The notes: generated by a model not told the origin, from the sequence alone. Positions 1 to 9,490 are shown, counted from the stretch's first letter. The stretch is DNA of 64,000 nt from CALBPI01 sp038524795 (GCA_038524795.1 JBCBIJ010000005.1:248001-312000); one strand, 5' to 3'. A program made the numbers and translations.

Positions 1-1644
1 CGCGGCATCACGATCAAGGCGCAGAGTGTGACCCTGCACTACGATGCCGACGACGGTGAGCGTTACCAGCTCAACCTCATCGACACGCCGGGGCACGTCG
101 ACTTTTCATACGAAGTGTCGCGCTCGCTGTCGGCGTGTGAGGGGGCGCTTCTTGTTGTTGATGCTGCGCAGGGTGTCGAGGCGCAAAGCGTAGCCAATTG
201 CTACACGGCCATCGACCAGGGCCTCGAAGTCCTGCCCGTACTCAACAAGCTCGATCTGCCCGCGGCCGATCCGGATCGCGTCTGCCAGGAGATCGAGGAG
301 ATCATTGGTATCGATGCGACGGATGCCTCACGCGTGAGCGCCAAGACGGGCGAGGGCGTCAAGGCCTTGCTCGAGCGCATCGTGCGTGACATCCCGCCGC
401 CCAAGGGCGATGCCGACGGGCCGCTGCAGGCCTTGATCATTGACAGCTGGTTCGACAACTACGTGGGTGTGGTGTCGCTCGTGCGTATCGTCAATGGCAC
501 GCTGCGCAAAGGCGAGAAGGTGCGGATCATGTCGACGGCGTCCGCACACATTGTGGACCGGCTGGGTTGTTTCACACCGAAGATGCTTGACCAGGACGCG
601 CTGCACACGGGCGAAGTCGGTTTCGTGATCACGGGTATCAAAGAAATCGAAGGTGCGCCTGTCGGTGACACGATCACCCATGAGCAGCGCCAGGCGCCCG
701 AGCCGCTGGCAGGCTTCAAGCAGCTGCAACCCAAAGTCTTTGCGGGTATGTTCCCGATCAGCTCCGACGACTACGAGTCGTTCCGCGAGGCACTACAAAA
801 ACTGCGCCTCAATGACGCCGCGCTCCACTTCGAGCCCGAGACGTCAGCGGCGCTGGGATTTGGTTTTCGATGCGGCTTCTTGGGGATGCTGCACATGGAG
901 ATCGTGCAGGAGCGGCTCGAGCGTGAGTACGAGCTGGAACTGATCACCACGGCACCGACGGTGATTTACGAGATTCTGACGACGCGCGGTGAGACGGAGT
1001 ACGTCGACAACCCGGCAAACCTACCGGCCGTGAACCTCATCGACGAGTTTCGCGAGCCCATCATCAGTGCGTCGATTCTCGTACCCGAGGCGCACGTGGG
1101 GGCGGTCATCAAGCTGTGTATCGAGAAGCGCGGTGTCCAGACCCGCATGCAATACCTGGGTGGCCAGGTGTCCATCGAGTATGACCTGCCGCTGGCAGAA
1201 GTGGTGCTCGACTTCTTCGATCGGCTGAAGTCGGTGAGTCGCGGCTTTGCGTCGTTTGACTATCACTTCGCGCGTTACGAGGCCGCAAAACTCGTTCGGC
1301 TCGACTTGCTGATCAACGGTGACCGCGTTGACGCACTGTCCGTCATCGTGCACCGAGATCGTGCTCAGGCGCGTGGCCGAGAGCTCGCTGATCGAATGCG
1401 TGAGCTCATTCCAAGGCAAATGTTCGATGTGGCCATTCAGGCGGCAATCGGCAACCAAATCATTTCGCGCACGACCGTCAAGGCACTGCGCAAGAACGTC
1501 ACCGCAAAGTGTTACGGCGGTGATGTGTCCCGCAAACGCAAACTGCTCGAGAAGCAGAAGGCCGGTAAGCGGCGTATGAAGCAGGTGGGTTCCGTGGAGA
1601 TTCCGCAGGAAGCCTTCCTCGCCGTGCTCAAGGTCGACAGCTGA
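1..1644 (+). CDS. lepA: Elongation factor 4 (LepA), 5' end cut by the window
   Basis: Translational GTPase that acts on the ribosome (back-translocation or initiation-related role). The reading frame is open from base 1 and starts in the G2 switch motif (RGITIKAQ), so roughly the first 50 residues with the G1 P-loop lie outside the window. Visible motifs are G3 DTPGHVDF, G4 NKLDLP and G5 SAKTG, then the EF-G-like domains and the LepA-specific basic C-terminus (KCYGGDVSRKRKLLEKQK). The remaining 547 codons fit the usual length of about 600. lepB follows after 10 bases, the common lepA-lepB pairing. Identification is secure; only the start is missing. Confidence 0.97.
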   Translation, partial: RGITIKAQSVTLHYDADDGERYQLNLIDTPGHVDFSYEVSRSLSACEGALLVVDAAQGVEAQSVANCYTAIDQGLEVLPVLNKLDLPAADPDRVCQEIEEIIGIDATDASRVSAKTGEGVKALLERIVRDIPPPKGDADGPLQALIIDSWFDNYVGVVSLVRIVNGTLRKGEKVRIMSTASAHIVDRLGCFTPKMLDQDALHTGEVGFVITGIKEIEGAPVGDTITHEQRQAPEPLAGFKQLQPKVFAGMFPISSDDYESFREALQKLRLNDAALHFEPETSAALGFGFRCGFLGMLHMEIVQERLEREYELELITTAPTVIYEILTTRGETEYVDNPANLPAVNLIDEFREPIISASILVPEAHVGAVIKLCIEKRGVQTRMQYLGGQVSIEYDLPLAEVVLDFFDRLKSVSRGFASFDYHFARYEAAKLVRLDLLINGDRVDALSVIVHRDRAQARGRELADRMRELIPRQMFDVAIQAAIGNQIISRTTVKALRKNVTAKCYGGDVSRKRKLLEKQKAGKRRMKQVGSVEIPQEAFLAVLKVDS

Positions 1645-1654
1645 GGATCACACC

Positions 1655-2428
1655 ATGGTGCCGGACTGGGTCAATCTGCCGTTAGTGTTCGTCATCATCA
1701 CGGCCGCAACGGGAGCCGTGGTGTTGCTGGATCGCTTCTACCTGCGGCCGCAGCGAGAGGCGAGCAACGTCACGGAGGTGCCTGCCTACGTCGACTTCTC
1801 GCGCGGGTTCTTTCCCATTTTTGCAGTGATCCTTGTGTTGCGTTCGTTCGTCTTCGAGCCCTACCGCATCCCGTCCGAGTCGATGGTGCCGACGCTGCTG
1901 ATTGGCGACTTTGTCGTGGTCAACAAGTATTCCTACGGTTTGCGGCTGCCGGTCACCAACACGCTGATCTGGGAAACGGGTGCGCCCAAACGGGGCGATG
2001 TCGCCGTGTTTCGCAAACCGGAGGAGCCCAACGTCAACTTCATCAAGCGTGTCGTTGGCTTGCCGGGTGACCGTCTTGACTACGGTTCAGACCACATTCT
2101 CCGGGTGAACGGCGAGCCCGTGGCCATCGTGCGGACGGGGACGTTCAGAAATGCCGACAACGAAGGCCTCTTGTTCGATGAGACGCTCGGTGAGGTTGTT
2201 CACCCGATCTTGATCCAGGCGACGTGGACCAAACCGTTCACGCGCATTGTCGGACCTGACTGCTATTTCATGATGGGAGACAACCGCGACCGCAGTCATG
2301 ACAGTCGGTATGACGATATTGGCTGCGTGCCCAGCGAGAACCTTGTGGGCCGCGCCACCCGGATCTGGATGAGTTGGCAATTATGGGACATGCCTCGCTG
2401 GGGCCGGATCGGCAATAAGATACAATAG
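1655..2428 (+). CDS. lepB: Signal peptidase I
   Basis: Inner-membrane serine protease (family S26) that removes signal peptides from exported preproteins. The protein has 257 residues. A hydrophobic segment lies at about residues 8-26 and a second at about 51-66. The catalytic serine box is PSESMVPT (Ser76). The general-base lysine is in FIKRVVGLPGD (Lys131). The conserved MMGDNRDRSHDSR box is present near the C-terminus. ATG start 10 bases after lepA, so the two are probably co-transcribed. It provides the protease needed by the many signal-peptide proteins encoded in this window. Confidence 0.97.
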   Translation: MVPDWVNLPLVFVIITAATGAVVLLDRFYLRPQREASNVTEVPAYVDFSRGFFPIFAVILVLRSFVFEPYRIPSESMVPTLLIGDFVVVNKYSYGLRLPVTNTLIWETGAPKRGDVAVFRKPEEPNVNFIKRVVGLPGDRLDYGSDHILRVNGEPVAIVRTGTFRNADNEGLLFDETLGEVVHPILIQATWTKPFTRIVGPDCYFMMGDNRDRSHDSRYDDIGCVPSENLVGRATRIWMSWQLWDMPRWGRIGNKIQ

Positions 2429-2459
2429 CGCCGTTTTCGAGCTTGCGAGGCGAATCACT

Positions 2460-2843
2460 ATGACGCGCATGCAGACCAATCTGACCCGTCAAGCGGGGAT
2501 GACGACGCTGGGTCTCCTGATCCTGCTCGTGTTTATCGGCATTTTCCTGTACGCGGGCGTACGGCTGGTGCCGGTCTACCTCGAAGATCTCAAGATCGCG
2601 GGTACCTTCAAGAGCCTCGAGCAGGAATTTTCAGGGGGCGCCAACAGCAAGGCTGCCATCCAAAGGTCGATCGGCAAGCGCTTCGACGTCGAGAGTGTCA
2701 ACGTCATCGCCTCCAAGGACATCAAGATCCGCAAGACCGGCCGCGGTTATGACGTGAGTATCGACTACACGAACAAGCAGCCGTTTCTGTTCAACATCTA
2801 CTTCGCGGTCGATTTCTCACATCAGGTCTCGCTAGAGCGATGA
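2460..2843 (+). CDS. DUF4845 family membrane protein
   Basis: Small protein (127 residues) of unknown function. It has one N-terminal transmembrane helix at about residues 15-38 after a short basic stretch, followed by a roughly 90-residue non-cytoplasmic domain. The family (DUF4845) is found between lepB and rnc in many gamma- and betaproteobacteria, and this gene sits exactly there. The first residues resemble a pilin-like or signal-anchor sequence (QAGMTTLGLLILLVF). Start chosen at the first ATG; ATG codons at residues 4 and 14 are alternatives. The rnc GTG start follows 3 bases after its stop. No function can be inferred beyond conserved context. Confidence 0.85.
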   Translation: MTRMQTNLTRQAGMTTLGLLILLVFIGIFLYAGVRLVPVYLEDLKIAGTFKSLEQEFSGGANSKAAIQRSIGKRFDVESVNVIASKDIKIRKTGRGYDVSIDYTNKQPFLFNIYFAVDFSHQVSLER

Positions 2844-2846
2844 GAC

Positions 2847-3551
2847 GTGTCGGCTGAAGCCCGGGAAGGCCGGCTCGCCGGATTTCTCGATGCCATCGAC
2901 TACCGGCCTCAAGATCCCGAGCTCATCGAGCGCGCGCTGCGCCACCGCAGCGCCCAGGGGCGCAACAACGAACGCCTGGAATTCCTGGGCGACGCCGTGC
3001 TCGACACGGTCGTCTCGCGTGTTCTCTTTGATCGCTTCCCGCATGCCACCGAGGGTGTGCTGAGCCGTTTGCGCGCGTCGGTGGTCAAGGATGAATCACT
3101 GGCCGAGATGAGCGCCGGTCTCGGACTTAGTGATCTCATCGCACTGGGACCCGGCGAGCTCAAATCGGGCGGTGCACGCCGCGACTCAATCATGGCTGAC
3201 GCACTCGAGGCGGTATTTGGTGCGGTGTTCATCGACGGTGGCTACGCCGCCGCCGAACACGTCATTCTTGCCGTGATGCGCGACCGACTCGAAACACTTG
3301 AGCTCGATGCGGCGCGCAAGGACGCAAAAACAGAACTGCAGGAACGCCTGCAGCGCGATGGACTCGCATTACCGGAGTATGCGTTAACAGATACCAGCGG
3401 ACCGCCGCACCGGCAGCGCTTTCGTGCGAGTTGCCGCGTGGCCGCCATTGATGCACTCACGGAGGGCGAGGGCTCGAGCCGCCGCCGCGCTGAGCAACGT
3501 GCCGCGCAGGCGATGCTGTCCCGACTCAAAGCTGTTCCGGCCGATGCCTGA
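2847..3551 (+). CDS. rnc: Ribonuclease III
   Basis: Double-strand-specific endoribonuclease for rRNA and mRNA processing. The protein has 234 residues. The RNase III signature NERLEFLGDAVL is at residues 41-52, and the second acidic cluster in DSIMADALEAVFG (Asp118, Glu121) completes the metal site. The C-terminal part from about residue 155 is a double-stranded RNA-binding domain ending in the typical alanine/arginine-rich helix (RRRAEQRAAQAML). GTG start 3 bases after the DUF4845 stop. Its last 8 bases overlap the start of era, the classic rnc-era arrangement. Confidence 0.97.
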   Translation: MSAEAREGRLAGFLDAIDYRPQDPELIERALRHRSAQGRNNERLEFLGDAVLDTVVSRVLFDRFPHATEGVLSRLRASVVKDESLAEMSAGLGLSDLIALGPGELKSGGARRDSIMADALEAVFGAVFIDGGYAAAEHVILAVMRDRLETLELDAARKDAKTELQERLQRDGLALPEYALTDTSGPPHRQRFRASCRVAAIDALTEGEGSSRRRAEQRAAQAMLSRLKAVPADA

Positions 3552-4458
3552 GGGGTTTCGCGACAGCGCCGACTACCGCTGCGGCTTTGTCGCCGTGGTC
3601 GGCCGTCCCAATGTCGGCAAGTCGACGCTGATCAATCACTACGTCGGCAGTAAGGTGTCGATCGTGAGTCCGAGACCGCAAACGACGCGGCACCGCATTC
3701 TGGGCGTGGCCACGGCCGACGATGCGCAGCTCGTGTTTATTGATACGCCAGGCCTGCACCTCGGACAAAAAAAAGCGATTAACCGCATGATGAACCGGGC
3801 GGCGCTGAGCGCGCTCGGTGACGCCGATGCAATTCTCTGGCTCGTCGAGGCCGGGCAATGGACGGCATCGGATGAGAACGTACTTGCAAGGCTCAAGGAC
3901 AGCACGGTGCCCGTGCTGTGTGCCATCAACAAGGTCGACCTCATGGCCGACAAACAACAACTGCTGCCGTTCATTGAGTCCATGGGTAAGCGGCGCCAGC
4001 TCCACGCCATTGTGCCGGTGTCGGCTCGAACGGGTGCCCAGACGGACGAGTTGCGCGAGTCGCTCCTGGCGCTTATGCCGCTGTCGCCCGCGATGTTCCC
4101 CGACGAGATGCTCACGGATCGCGGTGACGGATTTCGATTTGCTGAGATCGTTCGTGAGAAGCTCACGCTCCGGCTACGGCAGGAGCTGCCCTACGGACTG
4201 ACTGTGCAAACTGAACGCATCGAGCGAGACGGTGAGCGGCTGGTCGTCCACTGCACGATCTTTGTTGAGCGCGATTCGCAGAAGGGCATTGTTGTCGGCA
4301 AGGGCGGCCGCCAGCTGCGCGACGTTGGCACCGCCGCGCGTCGCGACATGATCCGCGTCGTCGACCGTCCCGTGCACCTCGAGCTCTGGGTCAAGGTGCG
4401 CGACAACTGGGCCGACAGCGAGCAGGAGCTGCAGCGACTCGGCTACGGCGACGACTAG
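3544..4458 (+). CDS. era: GTPase Era
   Basis: Ras-like GTPase with a KH domain that binds the 3' end of 16S rRNA and is needed for 30S maturation. The ATG at 3544 gives a 304-residue protein, close to the E. coli length of 301; the frame is open further upstream but that part lies inside rnc. G1 is GRPNVGKS at residues 20-27, G3 DTPG, G4 NKVD. The C-terminal KH domain carries the GKGG loop (VVGKGGRQLRD). Starts inside the last codons of rnc (8-base overlap), suggesting translational coupling. Confidence 0.97.
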   Translation: MPEGFRDSADYRCGFVAVVGRPNVGKSTLINHYVGSKVSIVSPRPQTTRHRILGVATADDAQLVFIDTPGLHLGQKKAINRMMNRAALSALGDADAILWLVEAGQWTASDENVLARLKDSTVPVLCAINKVDLMADKQQLLPFIESMGKRRQLHAIVPVSARTGAQTDELRESLLALMPLSPAMFPDEMLTDRGDGFRFAEIVREKLTLRLRQELPYGLTVQTERIERDGERLVVHCTIFVERDSQKGIVVGKGGRQLRDVGTAARRDMIRVVDRPVHLELWVKVRDNWADSEQELQRLGYGDD

Positions 4459-4461
4459 CCC

Positions 4462-5205
4462 GTGGAAGCCGGGCAACGCATTCAATTGCAGCCCTGCTGG
4501 GTGCTGCACCGTCGCGACTTTCGCGACTCAAGCCAGATCATCGAAGTGCTGAGCCGAGAGCACGGGCGACTGGGCCTTGTGGCCCGAGGCGTCAAACGTC
4601 CCAAGAGCCGCCTGCGCGGCATCCTTCAGCCGTTCGCACCGCTGCTGCTCTCGTGGGTTGCGGGTCGTGAGCTTGCTACAATGAGCGGCGCAGAACCCGG
4701 GCAGGGTGCGCCGCACCACCTGCAGGACACGCGGCTCATGTCGGGGTTCTACATCAACGAATTGATCTTGAGACTGACGCACCGTTTCGATCCGCAGCCC
4801 GACGTGTTTGATCGGTATGCGCACTGCCTGCAACGCCTGTCCGGAGACGATCCGGTTGCGGCAACCCTGCGCGACTTTGAGCTCGATCTGCTCGACGCAC
4901 TGGGCTTCGCACCGAATCTGACGCACGACGTTGTGAGCGGGGCACCGGTTGAGGCAGATCGCGCTTATGACTTCGTGGTCGATGAGGGACCGCACGCGAC
5001 AGAAGCGGGCGCCGGCGTGGAAGCTGTCGACGGATTCGTGTTGCTGGCCATGGCGGCCCGCGATTGGCGCGAGCCCGAGGTGTTGCGCACGGCACGGCGG
5101 TTGCTGGGTCGCGCGATCGATCTGCAACTCGACGGCAAACCCTTGCACACGCGGCGGGTGCTTCGCGACTTGCGTCAGCGTGACTACGGGACGGGAGCCC
5201 AGTAA
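4462..5205 (+). CDS. recO: DNA repair protein RecO
   Basis: Recombination mediator that helps RecR load RecA onto SSB-coated single-stranded DNA. The protein has 247 residues. The N-terminal OB-fold contains the family pattern (VLHRRDFRDSSQIIEVLSRE, then RGVKRPKSRLRG), followed by a helical C-terminal domain (FYINELILRL). GTG start 3 bases after era. Its stop overlaps the pdxJ start by one base. The position between era and pdxJ is conserved in gammaproteobacteria and supports the call. Confidence 0.95.
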   Translation: MEAGQRIQLQPCWVLHRRDFRDSSQIIEVLSREHGRLGLVARGVKRPKSRLRGILQPFAPLLLSWVAGRELATMSGAEPGQGAPHHLQDTRLMSGFYINELILRLTHRFDPQPDVFDRYAHCLQRLSGDDPVAATLRDFELDLLDALGFAPNLTHDVVSGAPVEADRAYDFVVDEGPHATEAGAGVEAVDGFVLLAMAARDWREPEVLRTARRLLGRAIDLQLDGKPLHTRRVLRDLRQRDYGTGAQ

Positions 5206-5930
5206 TGCACAGCCCTATTTTCCTTGGTGTTAATGTTGACCACGTGGCCACGCTGCGACAGGCGCGCGGTGAGCGCTACCCGGACCCTGTGGCCGCAGCG
5301 CTCGTGGCTGAGCGTTCGGGCGCAGACTCGATCACGGTCCACTTGCGTGAAGATCGTCGACACATCCAGGACCACGACGTCGTGCGATTGCAGGCGAGCA
5401 CGCAGACGCGTGTGAATCTGGAAATGGCCGTCACCGATGCCATGCTCGAATTCGCGCGCGAGGTCGGGCCTGCGGATTGTTGTCTGGTGCCTGAGAAGCG
5501 CGAAGAACTGACCACCGAAGGTGGGCTCGACGTCGCCGGCGCGCGGGACCGCATCAAGGATGCTGTGGCGGCTTTACCGGGGATTCGTGTGTCGCTGTTT
5601 ATCGATACCGACCGCGCGCAAATCGACGCGGCGGCGGCCTCGGGTGCGCCTGTCATTGAATTACACACGGGCCACTATGCGCTTGCGCGTGGTGGCGACG
5701 TTGGCAATGAGCTGGCGCGTATTCGCGAGGCCTCGCGTTACGCGGCGTCGCTCGGACTGACCGTGCACGCGGGCCACGGGCTGACACGACACAACGTGCA
5801 GCCGATCGCGGCAATCCCTGAGATCGTGGAGCTCAACATCGGCCACGCGCTCATCGCCGACAGCGTGTTCGAAGGTCTACCTGCTGCAGTGACCGAAATG
5901 AAGCGTCTCATGGTGGAGGCGCGCACATGA
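5205..5930 (+). CDS. pdxJ: Pyridoxine 5'-phosphate synthase
   Basis: Last step of de novo vitamin B6 synthesis: condenses 1-deoxy-D-xylulose 5-phosphate with 3-amino-2-oxopropyl phosphate. The protein has 241 residues and is a TIM barrel. Characteristic segments are GVNVDHVATLRQARG near the N-terminus, the HLREDRRHIQDHDV loop, CLVPEKREELTTEGGLDV in the middle and HAGHGLTRHNV near the C-terminus. The start overlaps the recO stop (TAATG) and the stop overlaps the acpS start (ATGA), so recO-pdxJ-acpS read as one unit. Confidence 0.97.
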   Translation: MHSPIFLGVNVDHVATLRQARGERYPDPVAAALVAERSGADSITVHLREDRRHIQDHDVVRLQASTQTRVNLEMAVTDAMLEFAREVGPADCCLVPEKREELTTEGGLDVAGARDRIKDAVAALPGIRVSLFIDTDRAQIDAAAASGAPVIELHTGHYALARGGDVGNELARIREASRYAASLGLTVHAGHGLTRHNVQPIAAIPEIVELNIGHALIADSVFEGLPAAVTEMKRLMVEART

Positions 5931-6310
5931 TCTATGGCGTCGGTACCGACGTGGTGGAGGTCAGCCGCATTGCGGCGACCTACGAGCGTTTCGGGGACCA
6001 CTTCGTGAATCGGCTGCTGCTCGACGAGGAACGCGCGCTGTTCGACCGCTACAAGCGCAAGGTACGGTTTCTCGCCATGCGCTTCGCGGCCAAGGAGGCC
6101 TGCGTCAAAGCCATGGGAACGGGTTTTTCCAACGGCATGTGGATCCGCGATGTGGGTGTGGTCAGCGATCCGCTAGGCAAGCCCTTGGTCGTGTTCAGCG
6201 AGCGCGGCCGCGCCAAATGCGAAGCGCTGGGTATCGGCGAGGCGCACGTGAGCCTCACTGATGAGGCTGGGCTCGTCGTGGCGATGGCCATTATGGAACG
6301 CAAGGTCTGA
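5927..6310 (+). CDS. acpS: Holo-[acyl-carrier-protein] synthase
   Basis: Transfers 4'-phosphopantetheine from CoA to the serine of acyl carrier protein. The protein has 127 residues, the normal length. The metal-binding aspartate is in the N-terminal GVGTDVVEVSRI motif and the second metal ligand is in RFAAKEACVKAMGTG. Overlaps pdxJ by 4 bases. pdxJ-acpS is a widely conserved pair. Confidence 0.96.
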   Translation: MIYGVGTDVVEVSRIAATYERFGDHFVNRLLLDEERALFDRYKRKVRFLAMRFAAKEACVKAMGTGFSNGMWIRDVGVVSDPLGKPLVVFSERGRAKCEALGIGEAHVSLTDEAGLVVAMAIMERKV

Positions 6311-6315
6311 CGGCC

Positions 6316-7098
6316 ATGCATTACATGACCTTTGACATCGAAACCGTACCCGACCTTAAGTCGGGGCGCCGTTTGTACGGACTTGAGTCGCTCGATGACG
6401 AGGGTGCCCACGCAGCCATGGTGGCACTGCGCGAGCAGAAGGTCGGGACCGATTTCATGCCACTGCACTTGCACCGCGTCGTGGCCATCTCCGTTGCCTT
6501 GCGCAGTGGCCCTGAATTCAAGGTCTGGTCGTTGGGCGACAGCGACGCCGATGAGGCCGAGATCGTGCGCCGCTTCTTTGATGGTATCGAGCGCTTCGCG
6601 CCGGATCTCGTGACCTGGAACGGCTCGGGCTTTGATTTGCCCGTGTTGCATTACCGCGCGTTGCTGCACGGTATCGATGCCTCGCGCTACTGGGAGGTGG
6701 GCGAGGGCGAACGTGAGTGGCGCTTCAATAATTACCTCGGGCGTTTCCACTGGCGTCACATCGACCTCATGGACGTACTCGCGGGTTACCAGGCACGCGG
6801 GCGCGCACCCCTCGACGAAATTGCCGTGATGCTCGGGTTTCCGGGCAAGCTCGGCATGAGCGGCGACAAGGTCTGGTCGGCTTTCCATGCGGGCGAGATC
6901 GAACGGATACGCAATTACTGCGAGACGGACGTCGTGAATACCTGGCTCGTGTTCCTACACTTTGAGCATATGCGGGGTCGCATCGATGCGGCTGGGCTCA
7001 AGCGTGAATTGGCGCTGGTTCGGGGCGCGTTGAAGGAGTCGGGTGGCGCGCACTTTGAGGAATACCTGGCCGCCTGGCCCGAGCTCGATCATGGGTAG
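6316..7098 (+). CDS. Predicted 3'-5' exonuclease, PolB-like
   Basis: A 260-residue DEDDy-type exonuclease resembling the proofreading domain of family B polymerases (family named PolB_exo2 or similar). The Exo I motif is FDIETVPDL at residues 6-14, Exo II is in TWNGSGFDLPVL, and Exo III is YCETDVVNTWLV with the tyrosine and aspartate expected for DEDDy enzymes. No polymerase domain is attached. Starts 5 bases after acpS and overlaps rlmD by 8 bases, so it is part of the same operon. Biological role is not established; a stand-alone nuclease in repair or RNA turnover is inference. Confidence 0.88.
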   Translation: MHYMTFDIETVPDLKSGRRLYGLESLDDEGAHAAMVALREQKVGTDFMPLHLHRVVAISVALRSGPEFKVWSLGDSDADEAEIVRRFFDGIERFAPDLVTWNGSGFDLPVLHYRALLHGIDASRYWEVGEGEREWRFNNYLGRFHWRHIDLMDVLAGYQARGRAPLDEIAVMLGFPGKLGMSGDKVWSAFHAGEIERIRNYCETDVVNTWLVFLHFEHMRGRIDAAGLKRELALVRGALKESGGAHFEEYLAAWPELDHG

Positions 7099-8443
7099 AA
7101 GGGCCAGCAAGTTTTCGCGAGAGCCTGTGACGAGCGGGATCCGGGCCTTGACCCATGACGGTCGGGGCATTGCCGACACGGACGGCAAGACGGTTTTCGT
7201 AGACGGTGCGCTGCCCGGTGAAACCGTCGAGTGGGTGCGCACCCGGCGCAAGCGTAACTTTGACGAGGCGCGTTGCGAGCAGGTGCTGGTGGCCTCTGAG
7301 AACCGCGTGGCGCCGGGCTGTCCCGTGTTCGGGCAGTGCGGCGGCTGTGTCATGCAGCACATGAGCAATACGCAGCAAGTAACTGCTAAACATGATGTTT
7401 TAGTTGATAACCTGCGTAAGATCGGGCAAGTGTCGCCCGAGCGCTGGCTTGAGCCGTTGGCCGCGGATCCCTGGCACTACCGGCGCCGCGCTCGGCTCGG
7501 CGTGCGTTACGTCGACGCCAAGGAACGGGTTCTCGTCGGCTTCCGTGAGCGATTTAAACCTTACATCACCGATATGCGTCGCTGCCCCGTGCTCGTGGAA
7601 AGCGTCGATGTCTTGCTTGAGCCCTTGGCCGAGTGCATTGCCGGGCTTTCTATTGTGCGGCGCCTGCCTCAGGTGGAGGTTGCCGTGGGGGACGGCGATG
7701 CGGCTCCCGTAACGACGCTCACCCTGCGTGTGTTGGACCCACCATCTACTGCGGACCGAGAACGGCTGGCGGCGTTCAGCGCGGCGCACGATTGCTGGAT
7801 CACGTTGCAGCACGGCGGGCCCGATGCGCTGGAACATCTAGTGCGCCCTGACGGGGCGTTGCCACCCGCGCTCGAGTACCGGCTGCCAGAGCACGACCTT
7901 ACGATTGGCTTTGGGCCGACTGACTTCATTCAGGTCAACGCCGCCATGAATGCTTTGATGATCGATCAGGCGCTCGAGTTGTTGGCGCCCGAGGTGTCCG
8001 ATCGGGTGCTCGACCTGTTCTGCGGTATCGGCAATTTCAGCCTGCCTATCGCGCGGCGCGTGTCGCAGGTGCTGGGTGTCGAGGTGGCGGTTGGCCAGGT
8101 CGAGCGCGCACGCGACAACGCCGCGCGCAACGGCATCGACAACGCCGAGTTTCGGGTCGCAGATCTCGACGACGAGGCCGCCGTTCGCGCGCTGGCGCGG
8201 GAAGACTGGGACCTTGTGCTGCTCGATCCGGCGCGCGCCGGGGCAGCGCAAGTCGCGGCGCAGGCGGCGGCATTCGGTGCGCGGCGTATCGTCTACGTGT
8301 CCTGCCATCCGGGCACGCTCGCACGCGATGCCGGCGTGCTGGTGACCGAGCAGGGTTTTCGGCTCACGGCAGCGGGCATCATGAACATGTTCCCGCATAC
8401 GGCTCACGTGGAATCCGTGGCTGTATTCGAGCCAGCGGCCTGA
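7091..8443 (+). CDS. rlmD: 23S rRNA (uracil1939-C5)-methyltransferase
   Basis: SAM-dependent methyltransferase with a TRAM domain and an iron-sulfur cluster. The ATG at 7091 (overlapping the exonuclease stop by 8 bases) gives 450 residues, compared with 433 in E. coli; an upstream in-frame ATG at 7043 would lie inside the previous gene. Cluster cysteines are Cys77, Cys83, Cys86 (CPVFGQCGGC) and Cys165. The SAM-binding motif is VLDLFCGIGNFSLP, then LLDPARAG, and the catalytic cysteine is in VSCHPGTLARD (about Cys405). The full set of motifs separates it from the related RlmC and TrmA. Confidence 0.95.
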   Translation: MGRRASKFSREPVTSGIRALTHDGRGIADTDGKTVFVDGALPGETVEWVRTRRKRNFDEARCEQVLVASENRVAPGCPVFGQCGGCVMQHMSNTQQVTAKHDVLVDNLRKIGQVSPERWLEPLAADPWHYRRRARLGVRYVDAKERVLVGFRERFKPYITDMRRCPVLVESVDVLLEPLAECIAGLSIVRRLPQVEVAVGDGDAAPVTTLTLRVLDPPSTADRERLAAFSAAHDCWITLQHGGPDALEHLVRPDGALPPALEYRLPEHDLTIGFGPTDFIQVNAAMNALMIDQALELLAPEVSDRVLDLFCGIGNFSLPIARRVSQVLGVEVAVGQVERARDNAARNGIDNAEFRVADLDDEAAVRALAREDWDLVLLDPARAGAAQVAAQAAAFGARRIVYVSCHPGTLARDAGVLVTEQGFRLTAAGIMNMFPHTAHVESVAVFEPAA

Positions 8444-8446
8444 CCT

Positions 8447-9490
8447 GTGGCGCTGGGTCCGCTCATGCTCGATGTCGAGGGCCACACGCTCTCACCCGTC
8501 GACCGTGAGCTCATCGCAAGTCCCGCCGTTGGCGGTGTCATCCTGTTTAAGCGGAACTTTGAAAACCTTCAGCAAGTTACTGAGCTTTGTGAAGAAATTC
8601 GTCTGGTTAAGTCACCTGGTGTTCTGATTGCCGTCGATCAGGAAGGCGGACGTGTGCAGCGCTTTGGTGCGCCTTTCGCGCCGTTGCCGCCGCTCGGTTT
8701 TTTCGGGCACCTCTATGGCCGGGACGCGCCGGCGGCATTGAACCTCATCCGTGAGACGGGGTGGTTGCTTGCGGCGGAGCTGTTATCGGCGGGGCTCGAT
8801 CTGTCGTTTGCGCCCGTACTGGATTTATCGCGCGGCGTCAGCTCGGTGATTGGTGACCGTGCCCTGCACAGAAATCCTGAGGTCGTTGCAGAACTCGCGA
8901 CGGCGATGATGCGGGGCATGGCGGAGGCCGGCATGCAGGCCACGGGCAAGCATTTTCCGGGCCACGGCGCCGTCGTGGCGGACTCGCACCACGAGCTGCC
9001 TGTGGATCGGCGCGAGTACGCGGACATTACAGAGGACCTGCGTGCGTTTGAGCAGCTCGTCCGCGCAGGCCTGCCTGCGGTTATGACCGCGCATGTGGTG
9101 TACAGCGAACTCGATCCGCTGCCCGCAAGTTTCTCACCTTGGTGGATTGGGTCCGAGCTGCGCCAGCGCATCGGATTCCGCGGCACCGTGTTCTCCGATG
9201 ACTTGACCATGAAGGCCACGCTGGGGCTCGGTGACATCATCGCGCGTGCGGACGCCGTATTGGCGGCGGGCAGCGATATGCTGCTCGTGTGTAATGACCG
9301 CCCGTCAGCAGAGCGCGTCGCCGAGCACCTGGCAGACGTCGTGTTGCCGCAGTCGATGGCGCGGCTTGCACGCATGCGCGGCACACCGCATTTTGATACC
9401 ACGTCGCTGAAACGTGAGCCCCGCTGGAAGGCGGCGCGTGAGGCCTTGGACGCCGCACTGGAGCGACCGCCACTGGAGCTCGAATTTTGA
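8447..9490 (+). CDS. nagZ: Beta-N-acetylhexosaminidase NagZ
   Basis: Cytoplasmic glycoside hydrolase family 3 enzyme that removes N-acetylglucosamine from anhydro-muropeptides during cell-wall recycling. The protein has 347 residues. Key segments are AVDQEGGRVQRF, the KHFPGHG loop at about residue 168 with the following DSHHELP loop (Asp/His pair of the NagZ general acid/base), and FSDDLTMKA around residues 249-256 holding the nucleophilic aspartate. No signal peptide, as expected. GTG start 3 bases after rlmD. It overlaps the next gene by 4 bases (TTGA). Confidence 0.96.
   Translation: MALGPLMLDVEGHTLSPVDRELIASPAVGGVILFKRNFENLQQVTELCEEIRLVKSPGVLIAVDQEGGRVQRFGAPFAPLPPLGFFGHLYGRDAPAALNLIRETGWLLAAELLSAGLDLSFAPVLDLSRGVSSVIGDRALHRNPEVVAELATAMMRGMAEAGMQATGKHFPGHGAVVADSHHELPVDRREYADITEDLRAFEQLVRAGLPAVMTAHVVYSELDPLPASFSPWWIGSELRQRIGFRGTVFSDDLTMKATLGLGDIIARADAVLAAGSDMLLVCNDRPSAERVAEHLADVVLPQSMARLARMRGTPHFDTTSLKREPRWKAAREALDAALERPPLELEF

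Noticed and set aside
4677..4682. TACAAT inside recO as a possible internal promoter
   Set aside because: No -35 box at a suitable distance and the site lies inside a tightly overlapping operon.
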